In this document: piece after piece, positions 36,247 through 45,506 of the stretch
How positions within the stretch are numbered: the first letter of the stretch is position 1
Layout: every line of letters begins with the position of its first letter
Assembly: GCF_016428585.1 (NCBI RefSeq)
Contig: NZ_JAELVR010000008.1
Location: 182,087-246,086 of the forward strand
Direction of reading: 5' to 3'
Source of the DNA: Sedimentitalea arenosa
GTDB lineage: Bacteria > Pseudomonadota > Alphaproteobacteria > Rhodobacterales > Rhodobacteraceae
Length of the DNA: 64,000 nt
Made by a program: the position numbers and the translations under genes
The notes under the pieces: generated by a model
The model's database searches: none
Told to the model about the DNA's origin: nothing
The model's input: only the letters and a program-made list of their open reading frames with translations

Positions 36247-36534
36247 ATGACGAGTTCGATTTCCACGATTTCGCAGAGCAAGGTTCCAGCGACGCAAGCT
36301 CTGGACGCTCCTCTGCGCAAGGCCGCGATGGATCTTGAAGCCGCGTTTCTCGCGGAAATGCTCAAATCCGCCGGACTTGGAAAAAGCCGTGACTCGATGG
36401 GTGGAGGTGTCGGTGAGGACCAGTTCTCTTCACTGCTCATACGTGCCCAAGCAGATCAAATGGCGCAGTCCGGAGGTATCGGACTTGCGGAATCCCTATT
36501 CGAAGCCCTGAAGGAGGCAAACCATGAAAGATGA
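36247..36534 (+). CDS. flgJ: Rod-binding protein, FlgJ N-terminal type
   Basis: A 95-residue single-domain protein. The core DLEAAFLAEMLKSAGLG plus SLLIRAQADQMAQSGGIGLAESLFEALK matches the rod-binding half of FlgJ. The muramidase half is absent, as usual in alphaproteobacteria, where a separate lytic enzyme opens the wall. The ATG at 36247 with GAGG upstream is preferred. It overlaps flgN by 11 bases and is divergent from fliK. Confidence 0.85.
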   Translation: MTSSISTISQSKVPATQALDAPLRKAAMDLEAAFLAEMLKSAGLGKSRDSMGGGVGEDQFSSLLIRAQADQMAQSGGIGLAESLFEALKEANHER

Positions 36535-36883
36535 AACGTCGCACGGCCTGATCGAAGCACTCGACCAACTTCTCGATCGGGAAAGAAAGGCCCTGCTCTC
36601 AGGTGATCTGGAAGAGATCGGTCACCTGATGCCCGCCAAGGAGGACCTGGTGCATCGATTGAACGATCTGAACACGCATCAGGGCGAACACCTCGCTCTG
36701 GTGCATGAGAAAGTGACACGGAATCAGGCGTTGCTTGGCAGCGCGCTGGACGGAATTCGGGCAGTTGCGAACCGCATGGCCGACTTACGGAAGGTTCGTG
36801 CGGGTCTCGAAGTGTACGATCGGACCGGTCACAAGACAAACTTCTCCACTTCGACGCTTCCCAGTGTCGAGAAGCGCGCTTGA
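36524..36883 (+). CDS. flgN: FlgN-like flagellar chaperone
   Basis: A 119-residue helical protein (LIEALDQLLDRERKALLSGDLEEIGHL region, about residues 9-35) that fits the FlgN family of export chaperones for hook-filament junction proteins. The junction proteins FlgK and FlgL are not in the window. Its 5' end overlaps flgJ by 11 bases, so it is coupled to it. Divergence from enterobacterial FlgN is large, and the call rests mainly on length, helix pattern and position. Confidence 0.7.
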   Translation: MKDETSHGLIEALDQLLDRERKALLSGDLEEIGHLMPAKEDLVHRLNDLNTHQGEHLALVHEKVTRNQALLGSALDGIRAVANRMADLRKVRAGLEVYDRTGHKTNFSTSTLPSVEKRA

Positions 36884-37032
36884 AGCAGGTTTTGAGTCAA
36901 ATCGGAACTAAGCCACTTGGCAGGTTTAGGACTCCATTAGCAACTCTGCATGCATCGTGATCAGGCACTTCAATGATGAGGTGGCGCGTTGCCGATCAGG
37001 TCGGTGATCGCACAGGTCAGAAAGACGTTTGG

Positions 37033-37073
37033 TCCGCCTTTAAAGGCGGAATGTACTGGGGTGAAACAGCCCC
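37033..37073 (+). promoter_or_regulatory. Two hairpins in the flagellin 5' leader
   Basis: The first is an 18-base perfect palindrome, TCCGCCTTTAAAGGCGGA (37033-37050). The second is a short stem, GGGGT/GCCCC, around GAAACA (37058-37073). Both lie within 61 bases of the flagellin start codon. FlbT in related bacteria binds the flagellin 5' untranslated region, and flbT is 450 bases downstream, so these stems are the likely target. Confidence 0.6.
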
Positions 37074-37093
37074 GAGGCTAAAGGAAAAGTGCT

Positions 37094-37954
37094 ATGTCCA
37101 GCATTCTGACAAACAACAGCGCAATGGTCGCATTGCAAACCCTCAAGGGGATCAACTCCAACCTGGCAAAGACGCAGGACCAGATCGCGACCGGCAAGGA
37201 CGTATCCAGCGCCAAGGACGGATCTGCCATCTGGGCAATCTCGAAAGTGATGGAATCCGACGTCGCCGGCTTCAACGCGGTTTCGGACAGCCTGTCCATC
37301 GGCGAGTCGACCGTCGCGGTGGCTTCGGCCGGTGCCGAACAGATCGTCAAGGTTTTGGAAGACATGAAAGAACTGGCGATTTCCGGTAACACGGAAACCG
37401 CGGATTTCGCCAAGATCGAAGCCGAAATGGCCGAGAAGGAGGCTCAGATCCTCTCGATCATCGAGGCGTCGCAGTTCAACGGTGTCAATCTTCTGAAAAC
37501 CGACGTTGACGGCAACGGTGGCACACAGCTTACCGTCGTTTCGTCTCTCGATCGGGCCCCCGGCAGTACCGCTGCTGCACCGACGGCCCCGACCGTTGCG
37601 ACGATCGATGTGGCGACGGCGGACTTCGAGGCTGATCTGGATGTCGCGGGTCGGACCGGAATTACCGACGCGGCCACTGCAGCAACGGCCCTGGGTGAAC
37701 TGGAAGGGTTTCTTCAGACCGCAATCGAAGGAGCTGCAAGCCTTGGTGCATCCAGCAAGCGGATTTCGGATCAGAACGAGTTCGTCGGCAAACTGACGGA
37801 CGCCATGAAATCCGGTATCGGCACACTGGTCGATGCCGACATGGAAGAGGCGTCCGCGCGGCTTCAAGCGCTGCAGACACAGCAGCAGCTCGGTGTGCAA
37901 GCGCTTTCGATTGCGAACCAGGCACCACAGACCATCTTGTCGCTGTTCCGCTAA
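37094..37954 (+). CDS. fliC: Flagellin
   Basis: A 286-residue filament subunit. The conserved N-terminal D0/D1 coiled coil (SILTNNSAMVALQTLKGINSNL, then AKTQDQIATGKDVSSAKD) and C-terminal D1/D0 helices (SKRISDQNEFVGKLTDAMKSGIG, ending ANQAPQTILSLFR) flank a short, Ala/Thr-rich variable middle. No signal peptide, as expected for export by the flagellar apparatus. AAGGA precedes the ATG at 37094. A terminator-like stem follows, then flaF and flbT. Confidence 0.97.
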   Translation: MSSILTNNSAMVALQTLKGINSNLAKTQDQIATGKDVSSAKDGSAIWAISKVMESDVAGFNAVSDSLSIGESTVAVASAGAEQIVKVLEDMKELAISGNTETADFAKIEAEMAEKEAQILSIIEASQFNGVNLLKTDVDGNGGTQLTVVSSLDRAPGSTAAAPTAPTVATIDVATADFEADLDVAGRTGITDAATAATALGELEGFLQTAIEGAASLGASSKRISDQNEFVGKLTDAMKSGIGTLVDADMEEASARLQALQTQQQLGVQALSIANQAPQTILSLFR

Positions 37955-37960
37955 TGCAAA

Positions 37961-37987
37961 TGGCCGGGGCGACATTCGCCCCGGCCA
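37961..37987 (+). terminator. Strong hairpin after the flagellin gene
   Basis: Perfect 12-bp arms TGGCCGGGGCGA (37961-37972) and TCGCCCCGGCCA (37976-37987) with a 3-base loop start 6 bases past the stop. A weak T-rich stretch follows at about 37991-38001. Probably a partial terminator that gives abundant flagellin mRNA with limited read-through to flaF. Confidence 0.8.
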
Positions 37988-38021
37988 CACGTTGTTCCCT
38001 TTCAGAATGTGAGGACATGAC

Positions 38022-38393
38022 TTGAACGCTCTTTCCCAAGCAAGGCGAGCTTACTCGGCGGCATCCGCGCCCACCAGAACCAGCCGCGGAACGGAATACG
38101 AAGCCGTGGCGCGAATTACCGCGCGGATGCGGACAGCCCACTCTCAAGGCGCGTCAGGTTTTGCGGCCCTTGCCGAAGCGCTTCACGAGAACCGGAAGCT
38201 CTGGAAGATTTTCGCGACCGACGTCGCAGATCCCGGCAACAGATTGCCGCAGGACTTGCGCGCAAGGCTTTTCTACCTCGCAGAATTCACGACACATCAT
38301 ACCAGCAAGGTGCTTGCCCGCCGAGCGACCGTCGAACCACTACTGGAAATCAATACCGCCATCTTGCGCGGTCTGCGCAGCGGGGCGAAGTGA
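38022..38393 (+). CDS. flaF: Flagellar biosynthesis regulator FlaF
   Basis: A 123-residue cytoplasmic helical protein. The blocks GTEYEAVARITARM, AEALHENRKLWKIFATDV and LRARLFYLAEFTTHHT are FlaF hallmarks. FlaF is needed for flagellin translation and export and opposes FlbT. The start is a TTG at 38022 with GAGG upstream; the nearby ATG hits an immediate stop. It is one base from flbT. Confidence 0.88.
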   Translation: MNALSQARRAYSAASAPTRTSRGTEYEAVARITARMRTAHSQGASGFAALAEALHENRKLWKIFATDVADPGNRLPQDLRARLFYLAEFTTHHTSKVLARRATVEPLLEINTAILRGLRSGAK

Positions 38394-38394
38394 C

Positions 38395-38799
38395 ATGGGC
38401 GGTCTTGTTCTCAAGCTATCTCCAAAGGAACGGGTCCTGATCAATGGGGCAGTGATCGAAAATGGCGACCGCAGGAGTCGGCTGTCGATCGTTTCCCCCG
38501 ACGCGAACATCTTGCGCTTGAGGGACGCCATCCATCCGAATGAGGCAAACACGCCCGTTCGACGCGTCTGCTATGCCGCGCAACTGATCCTGACCGGCGA
38601 TGCCGATCCTGACGCCGCGCGGTTCTCCTTGCTGCGAAGCATCGAGGAACTCAGCCAGGTGTTCAGAGATTCTGACAGTCGAAGGTGCCTCGCGGAAGCG
38701 ACCTCGTCACTGATCAACGATGAGCACTACAAGTGCCTCAAATCACTGCGCAGCCTTCTTCCAAGAGAAGAAAGACTGCTTGCGGCGAGACCGTCATGA
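38395..38799 (+). CDS. flbT: Flagellin translation regulator FlbT
   Basis: A 134-residue FlbT. Features are LVLKLSPKERVLINGAVIENGDRR at the N-terminus and DANILRLRDAIHPNEANTPVRR in the middle. In Caulobacter, FlbT binds flagellin mRNA and destabilises it until hooks are complete. ATG at 38395. Its stop overlaps the DUF1217 gene start (ATGA). Two leader stems upstream of fliC are plausible targets. Confidence 0.9.
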   Translation: MGGLVLKLSPKERVLINGAVIENGDRRSRLSIVSPDANILRLRDAIHPNEANTPVRRVCYAAQLILTGDADPDAARFSLLRSIEELSQVFRDSDSRRCLAEATSSLINDEHYKCLKSLRSLLPREERLLAARPS

Positions 38800-39596
38800 C
38801 CTTCCAACCTGTCATACCTGCAGTCGGTTTGTCAGGTTGGCGCTTCCTCCAACGCACCTATGACGACCAGCTATCGGCCTTTTCCAAGTCTCCTAAACTC
38901 GAACGCGATTCCGACTACTTCAAGGAAAAGATCGCAACGATTCAATCCGCCGAGGATCTCGTTCGCGACCGAAGACTGTTGGGAGTTGCGTTGGGTGCTT
39001 TTGGGCTGCAGGCGGATATCGACAATCGCTACTTCATCCAGAAAATTCTCCAGGATGGCACCGAGAGCGACGATGCGTTGGCCAACCGCTTGACTGACAA
39101 GAGGTACAAGGAAATGAGTGAAGCATTCGGGTTTGGCCCGGGCGCAACTTCCAAGACGACGAACGCCCTTGCAATGGCCGAGATCGCGGCGCGCAACAAA
39201 GTGCAAGAATTCGAGATTTCCGTTGGCAATCAGGACGACTCGATGCGTATTGCGCTCTATGCGCAACGAGAACTGGCGGAATTGGCAGGATCAGACAAAA
39301 GCGAAGATGCCAAGTGGTTTACTCTGATGGGTCTCCCCCCCTTGAGAACCATGTTCGAAACAGCGCTGGGACTTCCCAAGTCGTTCGGACAGATAGACAT
39401 CGACCAACAACTAGACGTGTTTCGTGACAAGATACGCGGTGTCATCGGCGAGGACACCGTCACTCAATTCAACGACGCGGAAGCCTTGGAACGCATAACG
39501 ACACTGTATCTTGCAAGATCCCAGATCGAGAATCTGAACGCATCGACTTCCGCGGGGGCGAATGCGTTGACGTTATTGCGGGCGGCTGGCAAGTAG
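38796..39596 (+). CDS. DUF1217 family protein linked to flagella
   Basis: A 266-residue protein. It begins MTFQPVIPAVGLSGWRFLQRT, and the DUF1217 core LERDSDYFKEKIATIQSAEDLVRDRRLL and DIDNRYFIQKILQDGT is clear. The family is found in alphaproteobacterial flagellar clusters, often with FlaF/FlbT. It has no signal peptide; the C-terminus (NASTSAGANALTLLRAAGK) resembles exported axial-protein ends, so a structural or export role is possible. Translation is coupled to flbT by ATGA. Confidence 0.8.
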   Translation: MTFQPVIPAVGLSGWRFLQRTYDDQLSAFSKSPKLERDSDYFKEKIATIQSAEDLVRDRRLLGVALGAFGLQADIDNRYFIQKILQDGTESDDALANRLTDKRYKEMSEAFGFGPGATSKTTNALAMAEIAARNKVQEFEISVGNQDDSMRIALYAQRELAELAGSDKSEDAKWFTLMGLPPLRTMFETALGLPKSFGQIDIDQQLDVFRDKIRGVIGEDTVTQFNDAEALERITTLYLARSQIENLNASTSAGANALTLLRAAGK

Positions 39597-39668
39597 GAGA
39601 TCGAAATTCCGGTCGGGAACCCGCGCCTCATCGTGCTGAACTTGTACCGTTTTTTTTACTAGGTAATT

Positions 39669-39745
39669 TGGTAGCGGAGGAGGGACTTGAACCCCCGACA
39701 CGCGGATTATGATTCCGCTGCTCTAACCAGCTGAGCTACTCCGCC
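39669..39745 (-). tRNA. tRNA-Met (anticodon CAT, elongator type)
   Basis: A cloverleaf on the minus strand. The 5' arm GGCGGAG pairs with CTCCGCT, with a G-U closing pair, discriminator A and encoded CCA. Anticodon stem GCGGA/TCCGC encloses ATCATAA, giving CAT. The D-arm TAGCTCAGCTGGTTAGAGCA matches elongator rather than initiator tRNAs. tRNA-Ile with modified C34 shares this anticodon and cannot be fully excluded. Confidence 0.92.
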
Positions 39746-39817
39746 ACAAGCGCCTCGGCAATTAGGCCAGCCATTCACGGGCGTCAAGAGGCCAATTTCA
39801 GATTTCTTGAGGACGCG

Positions 39818-40855
39818 TCATCGGCTCTCGCGCACGGTGTCGATCATGAGTTGCACGTTGTCCGGATCGGCGTCCGGGGTGATCCCGTGTCCAAGATTGA
39901 ACACATGCGGCCCGCCAGAGAACGCGCGCACGATCGCTCGGGTTTCATCGATCAGCGCCTGGCCGCCGGTCACCATATGCGCGGACGCGAGGTTTCCCTG
40001 CACACAGCCGTCGATCTGAACATTGGCCGCTGCCCAATCCGGGTCGACCGAGTTGTCGAGTGCCACGCAATCGACTCCGGTCGCCTTTGCGAATCCGACA
40101 TACTTCTCACCCGCCTCGCGCGGGAACCCGATCACCGGCACATCCGGGTGCCGCGTCTTCAGCGCCGCGGTGATTTCCCGGCATGGTGCCAGAGCGTATC
40201 TGTCGAACGCCTCTCCCTTGAGCGAGCCCGCCCAACTGTCGAAAATCTTTACGGTCTCAGCCCCGGCTTCGATCTGCATCGAAAGGTAATCAATCGTCGC
40301 TTCGGTGATGCGTGAAAGAAGCGCCTCGAACAGCGCCGTGTTCTCGTCACGCAAGGCATGCGCCGGCGCCTGATCCGGTGTTCCGCGCCCGGCGATCATG
40401 TAGGTCGCGACGGTCCACGGCGCGCCAGCGAAGCCGATGAGCGCGGTTTCGGACGGGAGGGCCTCCGACAGGTTCCGCACGGTTTGATAGATCGGGGCCA
40501 GCGTGTCATGGATGGCATCCGCCGGTTTCAACGCATCGAAATCAGCCTGTGTCGTCACGGTCGACAGGCGCGGCCCCTCGCCTGTGACGAACCAGAGATC
40601 GGCGCCAAGCGCCTGCGGTACCAGAAGGATGTCCGCAAACAGAATCGCCGCGTCGAACCCGTAGCGGCGGATCGGCTGCAGCGTGACCTCTGTCGCGAGA
40701 TCGCTGTTGTAGCAAAGCGACAGGAAATCCCCGGCCTGTTCGCGGGTCGCGCGGTACTCGGGCAGATAGCGGCCAGCCTGGCGCATCATCCAGATCGGCG
40801 GCACCACCTGGGTTTCCCCGGCCAGCGCCCGCATCAGTTTCTTGGTTCCGGACAT
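39818..40855 (-). CDS. hemE: Uroporphyrinogen decarboxylase
   Basis: A 345-residue cytoplasmic enzyme that removes four acetate carboxyls of uroporphyrinogen III to form coproporphyrinogen III. Landmarks are [17 protein letters not shown] near the N-terminus, with the substrate-binding arginines, [18 protein letters not shown], and [16 protein letters not shown] at the C-terminus. The ATG at 40855 was chosen; the minus-strand frame is open far upstream across hemC and the desaturase but is not coding there. Divergent from hemC. Confidence 0.95.
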   Translation of the reverse strand: MSGTKKLMRALAGETQVVPPIWMMRQAGRYLPEYRATREQAGDFLSLCYNSDLATEVTLQPIRRYGFDAAILFADILLVPQALGADLWFVTGEGPRLSTVTTQADFDALKPADAIHDTLAPIYQTVRNLSEALPSETALIGFAGAPWTVATYMIAGRGTPDQAPAHALRDENTALFEALLSRITEATIDYLSMQIEAGAETVKIFDSWAGSLKGEAFDRYALAPCREITAALKTRHPDVPVIGFPREAGEKYVGFAKATGVDCVALDNSVDPDWAAANVQIDGCVQGNLASAHMVTGGQALIDETRAIVRAFSGGPHVFNLGHGITPDADPDNVQLMIDTVRESR

Positions 40856-40957
40856 CTTCGCCCCCCGCATGCCGTGTGCGACATGGGTCCGGGTTGGACC
40901 GGAAATTGTCAACCCCGAGTGGTTGTAAGGGCAATATGACGCGACTAAAGAGATGAC

Positions 40958-41923
40958 ATGAGTATCGCCCTCCCCTCCCCCGCCTCGCCGCTGAAGATCG
41001 GCACCCGTGGTTCGCCGCTCGCGCTGGCGCAGGCGCATGAAACCCGCGACCGGCTGGCGCGGGCCTTCGATCTGCCGCCCGAAGCGTTCGAGATCGTGGT
41101 CATCAAGACCACGGGCGACAACCGGGCAATGATCGATGCTGACCGCCCGCTGAAAGAGATCGGCAACAAGGGCCTGTTCACAAAGGAGATCGAGGAGGCA
41201 CTGCTCTCGGGCGGAATCGACATCGCCGTGCATTCGATGAAGGATATGCCCGTGGCGCAGCCCGCGGGCTTGTTGCTGGATACCTACCTGCCCCGCGAGG
41301 ACACACGGGACGCTTTTGTCTCGCCGCGTGCGACCGCGCTGACGGACTTGGCAGAAGGCGCGGTGGTCGGCACGTCCAGCCTGCGGCGCAAGGCCCAGCT
41401 TTTGAACCGGCGGCCCGACCTGCGGGTGGTGGAATTCCGCGGCAACGTGCAGACTCGGCTCAAGAAGCTGGCGGATGGCGTCGCCGAATGCACCTTCCTG
41501 GCGATGGCGGGGCTGAACCGACTGGGGCGCGACGATGTCCCCGCCACCCCGATCGCCGATACCGACATGCTGCCGGCGGTCGCGCAGGGCGCGATCGGCA
41601 TCGAACGGCGCGGCGACGACAGCCGCGCGGCAGACATGCTGGCGGCCATCCACGACCGGCAGACCGGAGAGCGGCTGGCCGCCGAGCGTGCTTTCCTGGC
41701 CGCACTCGACGGATCCTGCGAGACCCCGATCGCCGGATTGGCGACTCTGGATGAAGGCCGCCTGTATCTGCGCGGCGAAGTCCTGCGGCCTGACGGATCG
41801 GAATCGATCACGGACAGTGGCGAGTGCGCGATCGAGGATGGCGCGGCCTTGGGCGCGGAGATGGCCAGACGCCTGCTGGCGCAGGCAGGGCCCGGGTTCT
41901 TCGACTGGCACGGCTCCAAGTGA
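40958..41923 (+). CDS. hemC: Hydroxymethylbilane synthase
   Basis: A 321-residue porphobilinogen deaminase. The N-terminal [28 protein letters not shown] and [19 protein letters not shown] are classical. The dipyrromethane cofactor would be attached to Cys254 in [11 protein letters not shown]. With hemE divergent and hemF further along, this is a tetrapyrrole synthesis neighbourhood. Full length. Confidence 0.95.
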   Translation: MSIALPSPASPLKIGTRGSPLALAQAHETRDRLARAFDLPPEAFEIVVIKTTGDNRAMIDADRPLKEIGNKGLFTKEIEEALLSGGIDIAVHSMKDMPVAQPAGLLLDTYLPREDTRDAFVSPRATALTDLAEGAVVGTSSLRRKAQLLNRRPDLRVVEFRGNVQTRLKKLADGVAECTFLAMAGLNRLGRDDVPATPIADTDMLPAVAQGAIGIERRGDDSRAADMLAAIHDRQTGERLAAERAFLAALDGSCETPIAGLATLDEGRLYLRGEVLRPDGSESITDSGECAIEDGAALGAEMARRLLAQAGPGFFDWHGSK

Positions 41924-41989
41924 CGCTGCGCTTCGGTTGACACCGTGTGGAGCGTTTTGCCACCTTCGTGACGCATGAGGGAGTAGGGC

Positions 41990-42934
41990 ATGACACCGGG
42001 GAAGGAATACCTGAGTTCGGACGAAATCCGTCCTTTGGCCGAACGGTCCGACCTGATGGGTGCATGGCTGGTCCTGCATTGCTGGGGCACGATCGCAGCC
42101 GCCGTGGCGCTCTTTGGCTTCTGGCCCAACCTGCTGACCTTTGCGCTGGCGGTCATGGTGATCGGGTCGCGCCAGCTGGGGCTCGCCATCCTCATGCACG
42201 AGGCCGCACACAACGCATTGTTCCGCAACCGCAAGGCCAATGACATCGTCGGAGAATGGCTGTGCGGACGCCCGATCCTCGCCGAGCTGTCCGCCTATCG
42301 CCACTATCACCTGACGCACCACCGGTTCACCCAGACCGAGAAAGACCCCGACCTTGTCCTGTCGTCGAAATTCCCGACATCGCGCGCCTCGCTGAAGCGC
42401 AAGTTTACCCGTGACCTGACCGGCCAGACCGGGGTCAGGCAATTGGCAGCGCAGATCATGATGTCGGTGCGCCTTGCCGGGGATCATGATGCGGTCGACG
42501 CAGCGGCCAGTGACTTCGCACAGGCCTTCAAGGCGCGCGACCTGTTCAAATCGCTCCCTGTCTTCCTCGGGATAATCGCGCTCATGGGGCTGATCGGAGA
42601 TTGGTGGTGGGGGCTCGCATTCTGGTTGCTGCCTTACCTGACGTGGTTCCAGTTCGTCCTGCGGGTGCGCAACATCGCCGAGCACGGCGCGACGGAACAG
42701 TCCGAAGACCCGCTCAGAAACGTACGCACCACCCTCGCCGGTCCTGTGGCGCGGCTTCTGGTGGCGCCCTATTGGGTGAATTATCACCTCGAACATCACA
42801 TGGTGATGCACGTGCCCTGCTGGCGTCTCAAGGAAATGCACAGGCGCCTGCTGGACAAGGGGCTCGCGAACAGGATGCGGATCGCCCCATCCTACTGGCA
42901 TGCCTTGGGCGAAGCGGGTTGGCGAAAGGCCTGA
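41990..42934 (+). CDS. Membrane fatty acid desaturase-like protein
   Basis: A 314-residue integral membrane di-iron enzyme. The three histidine boxes are HEAAH (near 65), HLTHH (near 105) and HLEHH (near 262), separated by hydrophobic spans, as in acyl-lipid desaturases and related carotenoid hydroxylases/ketolases. Substrate is unassigned. GAGGGAG precedes the ATG at 41990. It lies in the same direction as hemC, 66 bases away, and could be co-transcribed with it. Confidence 0.85.
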   Translation: MTPGKEYLSSDEIRPLAERSDLMGAWLVLHCWGTIAAAVALFGFWPNLLTFALAVMVIGSRQLGLAILMHEAAHNALFRNRKANDIVGEWLCGRPILAELSAYRHYHLTHHRFTQTEKDPDLVLSSKFPTSRASLKRKFTRDLTGQTGVRQLAAQIMMSVRLAGDHDAVDAAASDFAQAFKARDLFKSLPVFLGIIALMGLIGDWWWGLAFWLLPYLTWFQFVLRVRNIAEHGATEQSEDPLRNVRTTLAGPVARLLVAPYWVNYHLEHHMVMHVPCWRLKEMHRRLLDKGLANRMRIAPSYWHALGEAGWRKA

Positions 42935-43126
42935 TCCACGCGGAATCGGCGGATATCCGCCTATTGCCACTTTCGGATTATTTTCCAACGCGAGCTTCCC
43001 GCTGAACGTGTGAGCGACGTAGCGGAGTCGTTTCCGATGTGATTAGCTGCGTTGGCCGGCCTCGTCGGAATTCCCGAAGACAGGGATACGCCGAGCACGG
43101 GCCTGCACATCGATTGGGAGGATACC

Positions 43127-44365
43127 ATGAAAGCATTTACGACGGCGGCGGCCTTCTGCGCGCTGCTCACCGCGCCCGCCTTGGCGCAGAGCAACCTCGA
43201 GAAACTCGGAGCGTTCAAGGTCACCGGGACCAAGGAACACACGATCATCGACCAGAACAGCAGCGCTGCCGAGTCGATCCGCGAGGTTCTGCAGGGAATC
43301 ACGCTACCGGAAGGGTTCAAGATCGAACTCTACGCTCTTGTGCCTGACGCACGGCACATGGCAATGGCGCCGCAGGGCACCGTTCTATTCGTCGGAACCA
43401 AGAAATCCAAGGTATGGGCGGTGCTAGACCGCGACCGCGACCGGGTGGCCGACGAAGTAAAGGACTTCGCCCCGTCGCTTGAAATGGACGTGCCCAACGG
43501 CGTCGCGTTCTCCAAGGACGGTTTCCTGTTCATCGCCGAACGCAACCGCGTGATGATGTATCCGGCGGCGGAGTTCTTCCATGAAAGCCCCGACGTGGTG
43601 GCGGTTCCGATCGTGCCTCAGGGCGAACTGATCCCACCGGAAGAGGAAAGCTACAACCACACCGCACGAGTCATAAAGATCGGGCCGGACGACAAGCTCT
43701 ACATCTCTCTGGGGCAGCCGTTCAACGTGGCCCCACCCGAAAAGCTGGATCTCTACAACGAGGTGGGCATCGGTGGAATCATCCGCATGAACCGCGATGG
43801 GACGGGGCGCGAGGTCTATACCTACGGCGTGCGCAATTCGGTCGGTCATGATTTCCACCCCGTGACGGGCGAGCTGTGGTGGACCGACAACCAGGTCGAC
43901 GGCATGGGCGACGACATCCCGCCGGGCGAGATCAACCGCCAGACCGCGCAAGGACAGCATTTCGGCCATCCCTGGTATGGGGGCGGATCGGTTCGCACCA
44001 CCGAGTACGCCGGCGAGGAAGTCCCGGTCGAGGTGGTCATGCCTGCCGTCGAAACAGTGGCGCATGCCGCAGACCTGGGCATGTCGTTCTACACCGGAAA
44101 CATGTTCCCGGAGAAATACAAGAACGCGATCTTCTCCGCCCAACATGGCTCGTGGAACCGGACCGAACCTGTCGGCGCGCGTGTGATGGTGACCTTCATC
44201 GATGACGAGGGCAACGCCACGACAGAACCCTTTGCCGAGGGCTGGCTGGACGAGAACGGTGAATATGACGGCCGCCCCGTCGACGTGATCCAGATGAAAG
44301 ACGGCTCGCTGCTGGTGTCTGACGACTTCGCCAACGCGATCTATCGGATCAGCTATTCTGAATGA
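43127..44365 (+). CDS. Periplasmic PQQ-type sorbosone/aldose dehydrogenase-like protein
   Basis: A 412-residue secreted beta-propeller protein. Signal peptide MKAFTTAAAFCALLTAPALAQ. Family blocks are GITLPEGFKIELYA, DVPNGVAFSKDGFLFIAE, GQPFNVAPPEKL, VYTYGVRNSVGHDFHP and GELWWTDN, of the soluble glucose/sorbosone dehydrogenase fold. PQQ and calcium would be cofactors. The cytochrome c gene that follows could accept its electrons. GGGAGGA precedes the ATG at 43127. Exact substrate unknown. Confidence 0.85.
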   Translation: MKAFTTAAAFCALLTAPALAQSNLEKLGAFKVTGTKEHTIIDQNSSAAESIREVLQGITLPEGFKIELYALVPDARHMAMAPQGTVLFVGTKKSKVWAVLDRDRDRVADEVKDFAPSLEMDVPNGVAFSKDGFLFIAERNRVMMYPAAEFFHESPDVVAVPIVPQGELIPPEEESYNHTARVIKIGPDDKLYISLGQPFNVAPPEKLDLYNEVGIGGIIRMNRDGTGREVYTYGVRNSVGHDFHPVTGELWWTDNQVDGMGDDIPPGEINRQTAQGQHFGHPWYGGGSVRTTEYAGEEVPVEVVMPAVETVAHAADLGMSFYTGNMFPEKYKNAIFSAQHGSWNRTEPVGARVMVTFIDDEGNATTEPFAEGWLDENGEYDGRPVDVIQMKDGSLLVSDDFANAIYRISYSE

Positions 44366-44415
44366 CCCATGTCCGGCGGGTCGTCCGAGGCCCGCCGTTC
44401 AACACAGGAGCGGGT

Positions 44416-44739
44416 ATGAAGAACCCTCTTTTCCTCGCGCTCTCGCTGTGCCTTGCGGCAGGCGGTGCTGCACAGGCCGCCGATGCCGAGAATGGACGCA
44501 AGCTCGCGCGCCAGTGCTCCGTTTGCCACGGCAAGCTCGGCCTCGCGACCGATCCGGAAGTTCCGAACCTCGCGGGGCAATCCGCCTATTACCTCGAAAA
44601 GAGCCTTGTCGCGTTTCAGAAAGGGTTGCGCGAGGACCGGCGCATGACCCTGATCGCGGAACCTCTCACTCTGTCGGAAATCCGCGATCTGTCAGCTTGG
44701 TATGCCTCACTCAAGGTGACGGTCGCGGAACCGGAATGA
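44416..44739 (+). CDS. Small periplasmic cytochrome c
   Basis: A 107-residue class I cytochrome. Signal peptide MKNPLFLALSLCLAAGGAAQA, heme motif CSVCH near residue 35, and a probable Met ligand in RRMTLIAEPLT. The pattern GKLGLATDPEVPNLAGQS is typical of c553/c4-type domains. AGGAG precedes the ATG at 44416. It lies 50 bases after the PQQ-type dehydrogenase gene and is likely its electron acceptor. Confidence 0.88.
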   Translation: MKNPLFLALSLCLAAGGAAQAADAENGRKLARQCSVCHGKLGLATDPEVPNLAGQSAYYLEKSLVAFQKGLREDRRMTLIAEPLTLSEIRDLSAWYASLKVTVAEPE

Positions 44740-44797
44740 CCTTGCATGCCGCTGCGGCACTTGTCACACAGACTTTTGTGACCACCGGGGAGGCATC

Positions 44798-45148
44798 ATG
44801 CACAGGGTCTTGACGGAATTCGGTATGGGCACCTCGCTGAGGCGGGGCGACTACACACAGGCCGCGCGCCGCGCGCTCGAAGATGCGCTCTGGCACAATT
44901 CGATCAACATGGCCGAACTGTTCGGCTTCCCGAAAGAAGCGATGCACATTACCGTCGAGATCGGCGTTCAGCGCCCGGACGCAGTGAAGACCGACGAATT
45001 GCTGTCCGTCTTCCCCTATGGGCAGCCGAAGATCGTGATCCGCGAAGGCGGGCTCGACATCCCGCGCCCGGATGGCGACGGACAGCCCACCATCATCGCG
45101 AACGCCGCGATCTCGGTCGCCTTCGACATGGAGCGCGCCGATGGCTGA
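44798..45148 (+). CDS. Lin0512 family protein, first copy
   Basis: A 116-residue small cytoplasmic protein with the Lin0512 pattern (LTEFGMGTSLRRGDYTQAARRALEDALWHN and IGVQRPDAVKTDELLSVFPYG). The family is of unknown function and adopts a small alpha/beta fold that oligomerises. GGGGAGG precedes the ATG at 44798. The next gene is a paralogue that overlaps it by 8 bases, so the two likely form a hetero-oligomer. Confidence 0.8.
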   Translation: MHRVLTEFGMGTSLRRGDYTQAARRALEDALWHNSINMAELFGFPKEAMHITVEIGVQRPDAVKTDELLSVFPYGQPKIVIREGGLDIPRPDGDGQPTIIANAAISVAFDMERADG

Positions 45149-45506
45149 GCAACGGATGATCATCGAAATGGGCATGGGCAACGACCAGTACGGCATGGAT
45201 TACACCAAGGCTGCCGCGCGGGCGATCGAAGACGCGATCCGCCATTCCGCACTGCCGATCTTCGCCAGTCTTGACCTGGACACCGATGCAATGCGGGTGC
45301 AGGTGACGGTCGGCGTGCAGCAGCCCGACAAGGTCGATGTCGACAAGCTTGCCGAAGCCCTGCCGCGCGGTCGTGCCACGGTCAAGGCCGTCAAGGGCGG
45401 TTTGAACGTCGAGAACCCGGCGGGAAACACGGTGGTCGTAGCCAGCGCCGCAGTCGAGGCGTTCCTTCCCAGACAGGCCGGCTGGAAGCTGCGGGATCGC
45501 AGCTAG
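45141..45506 (+). CDS. Lin0512 family protein, second copy
   Basis: A 121-residue paralogue of the preceding gene: EMGMGNDQYGMDYTKAAARAIEDAIRHS and VTVGVQQPDKVDVDKLAEALPRG align with it position by position. The start at 45141 lies inside the first copy. Its last 4 bases overlap the 3' end of the convergent cbpM gene. The duplicated layout suggests divided subunits of one complex. Confidence 0.8.
   Translation: MAEQRMIIEMGMGNDQYGMDYTKAAARAIEDAIRHSALPIFASLDLDTDAMRVQVTVGVQQPDKVDVDKLAEALPRGRATVKAVKGGLNVENPAGNTVVVASAAVEAFLPRQAGWKLRDRS

Noticed and set aside
40856..42988. The minus-strand frame of hemE stays open for another 700 codons across hemC and the desaturase gene
   Set aside because: The sequence upstream of the hemE ATG at 40855 is low-complexity and has no family likeness, while hemC and the desaturase on the plus strand are unmistakable. 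It is a GC-rich shadow frame.
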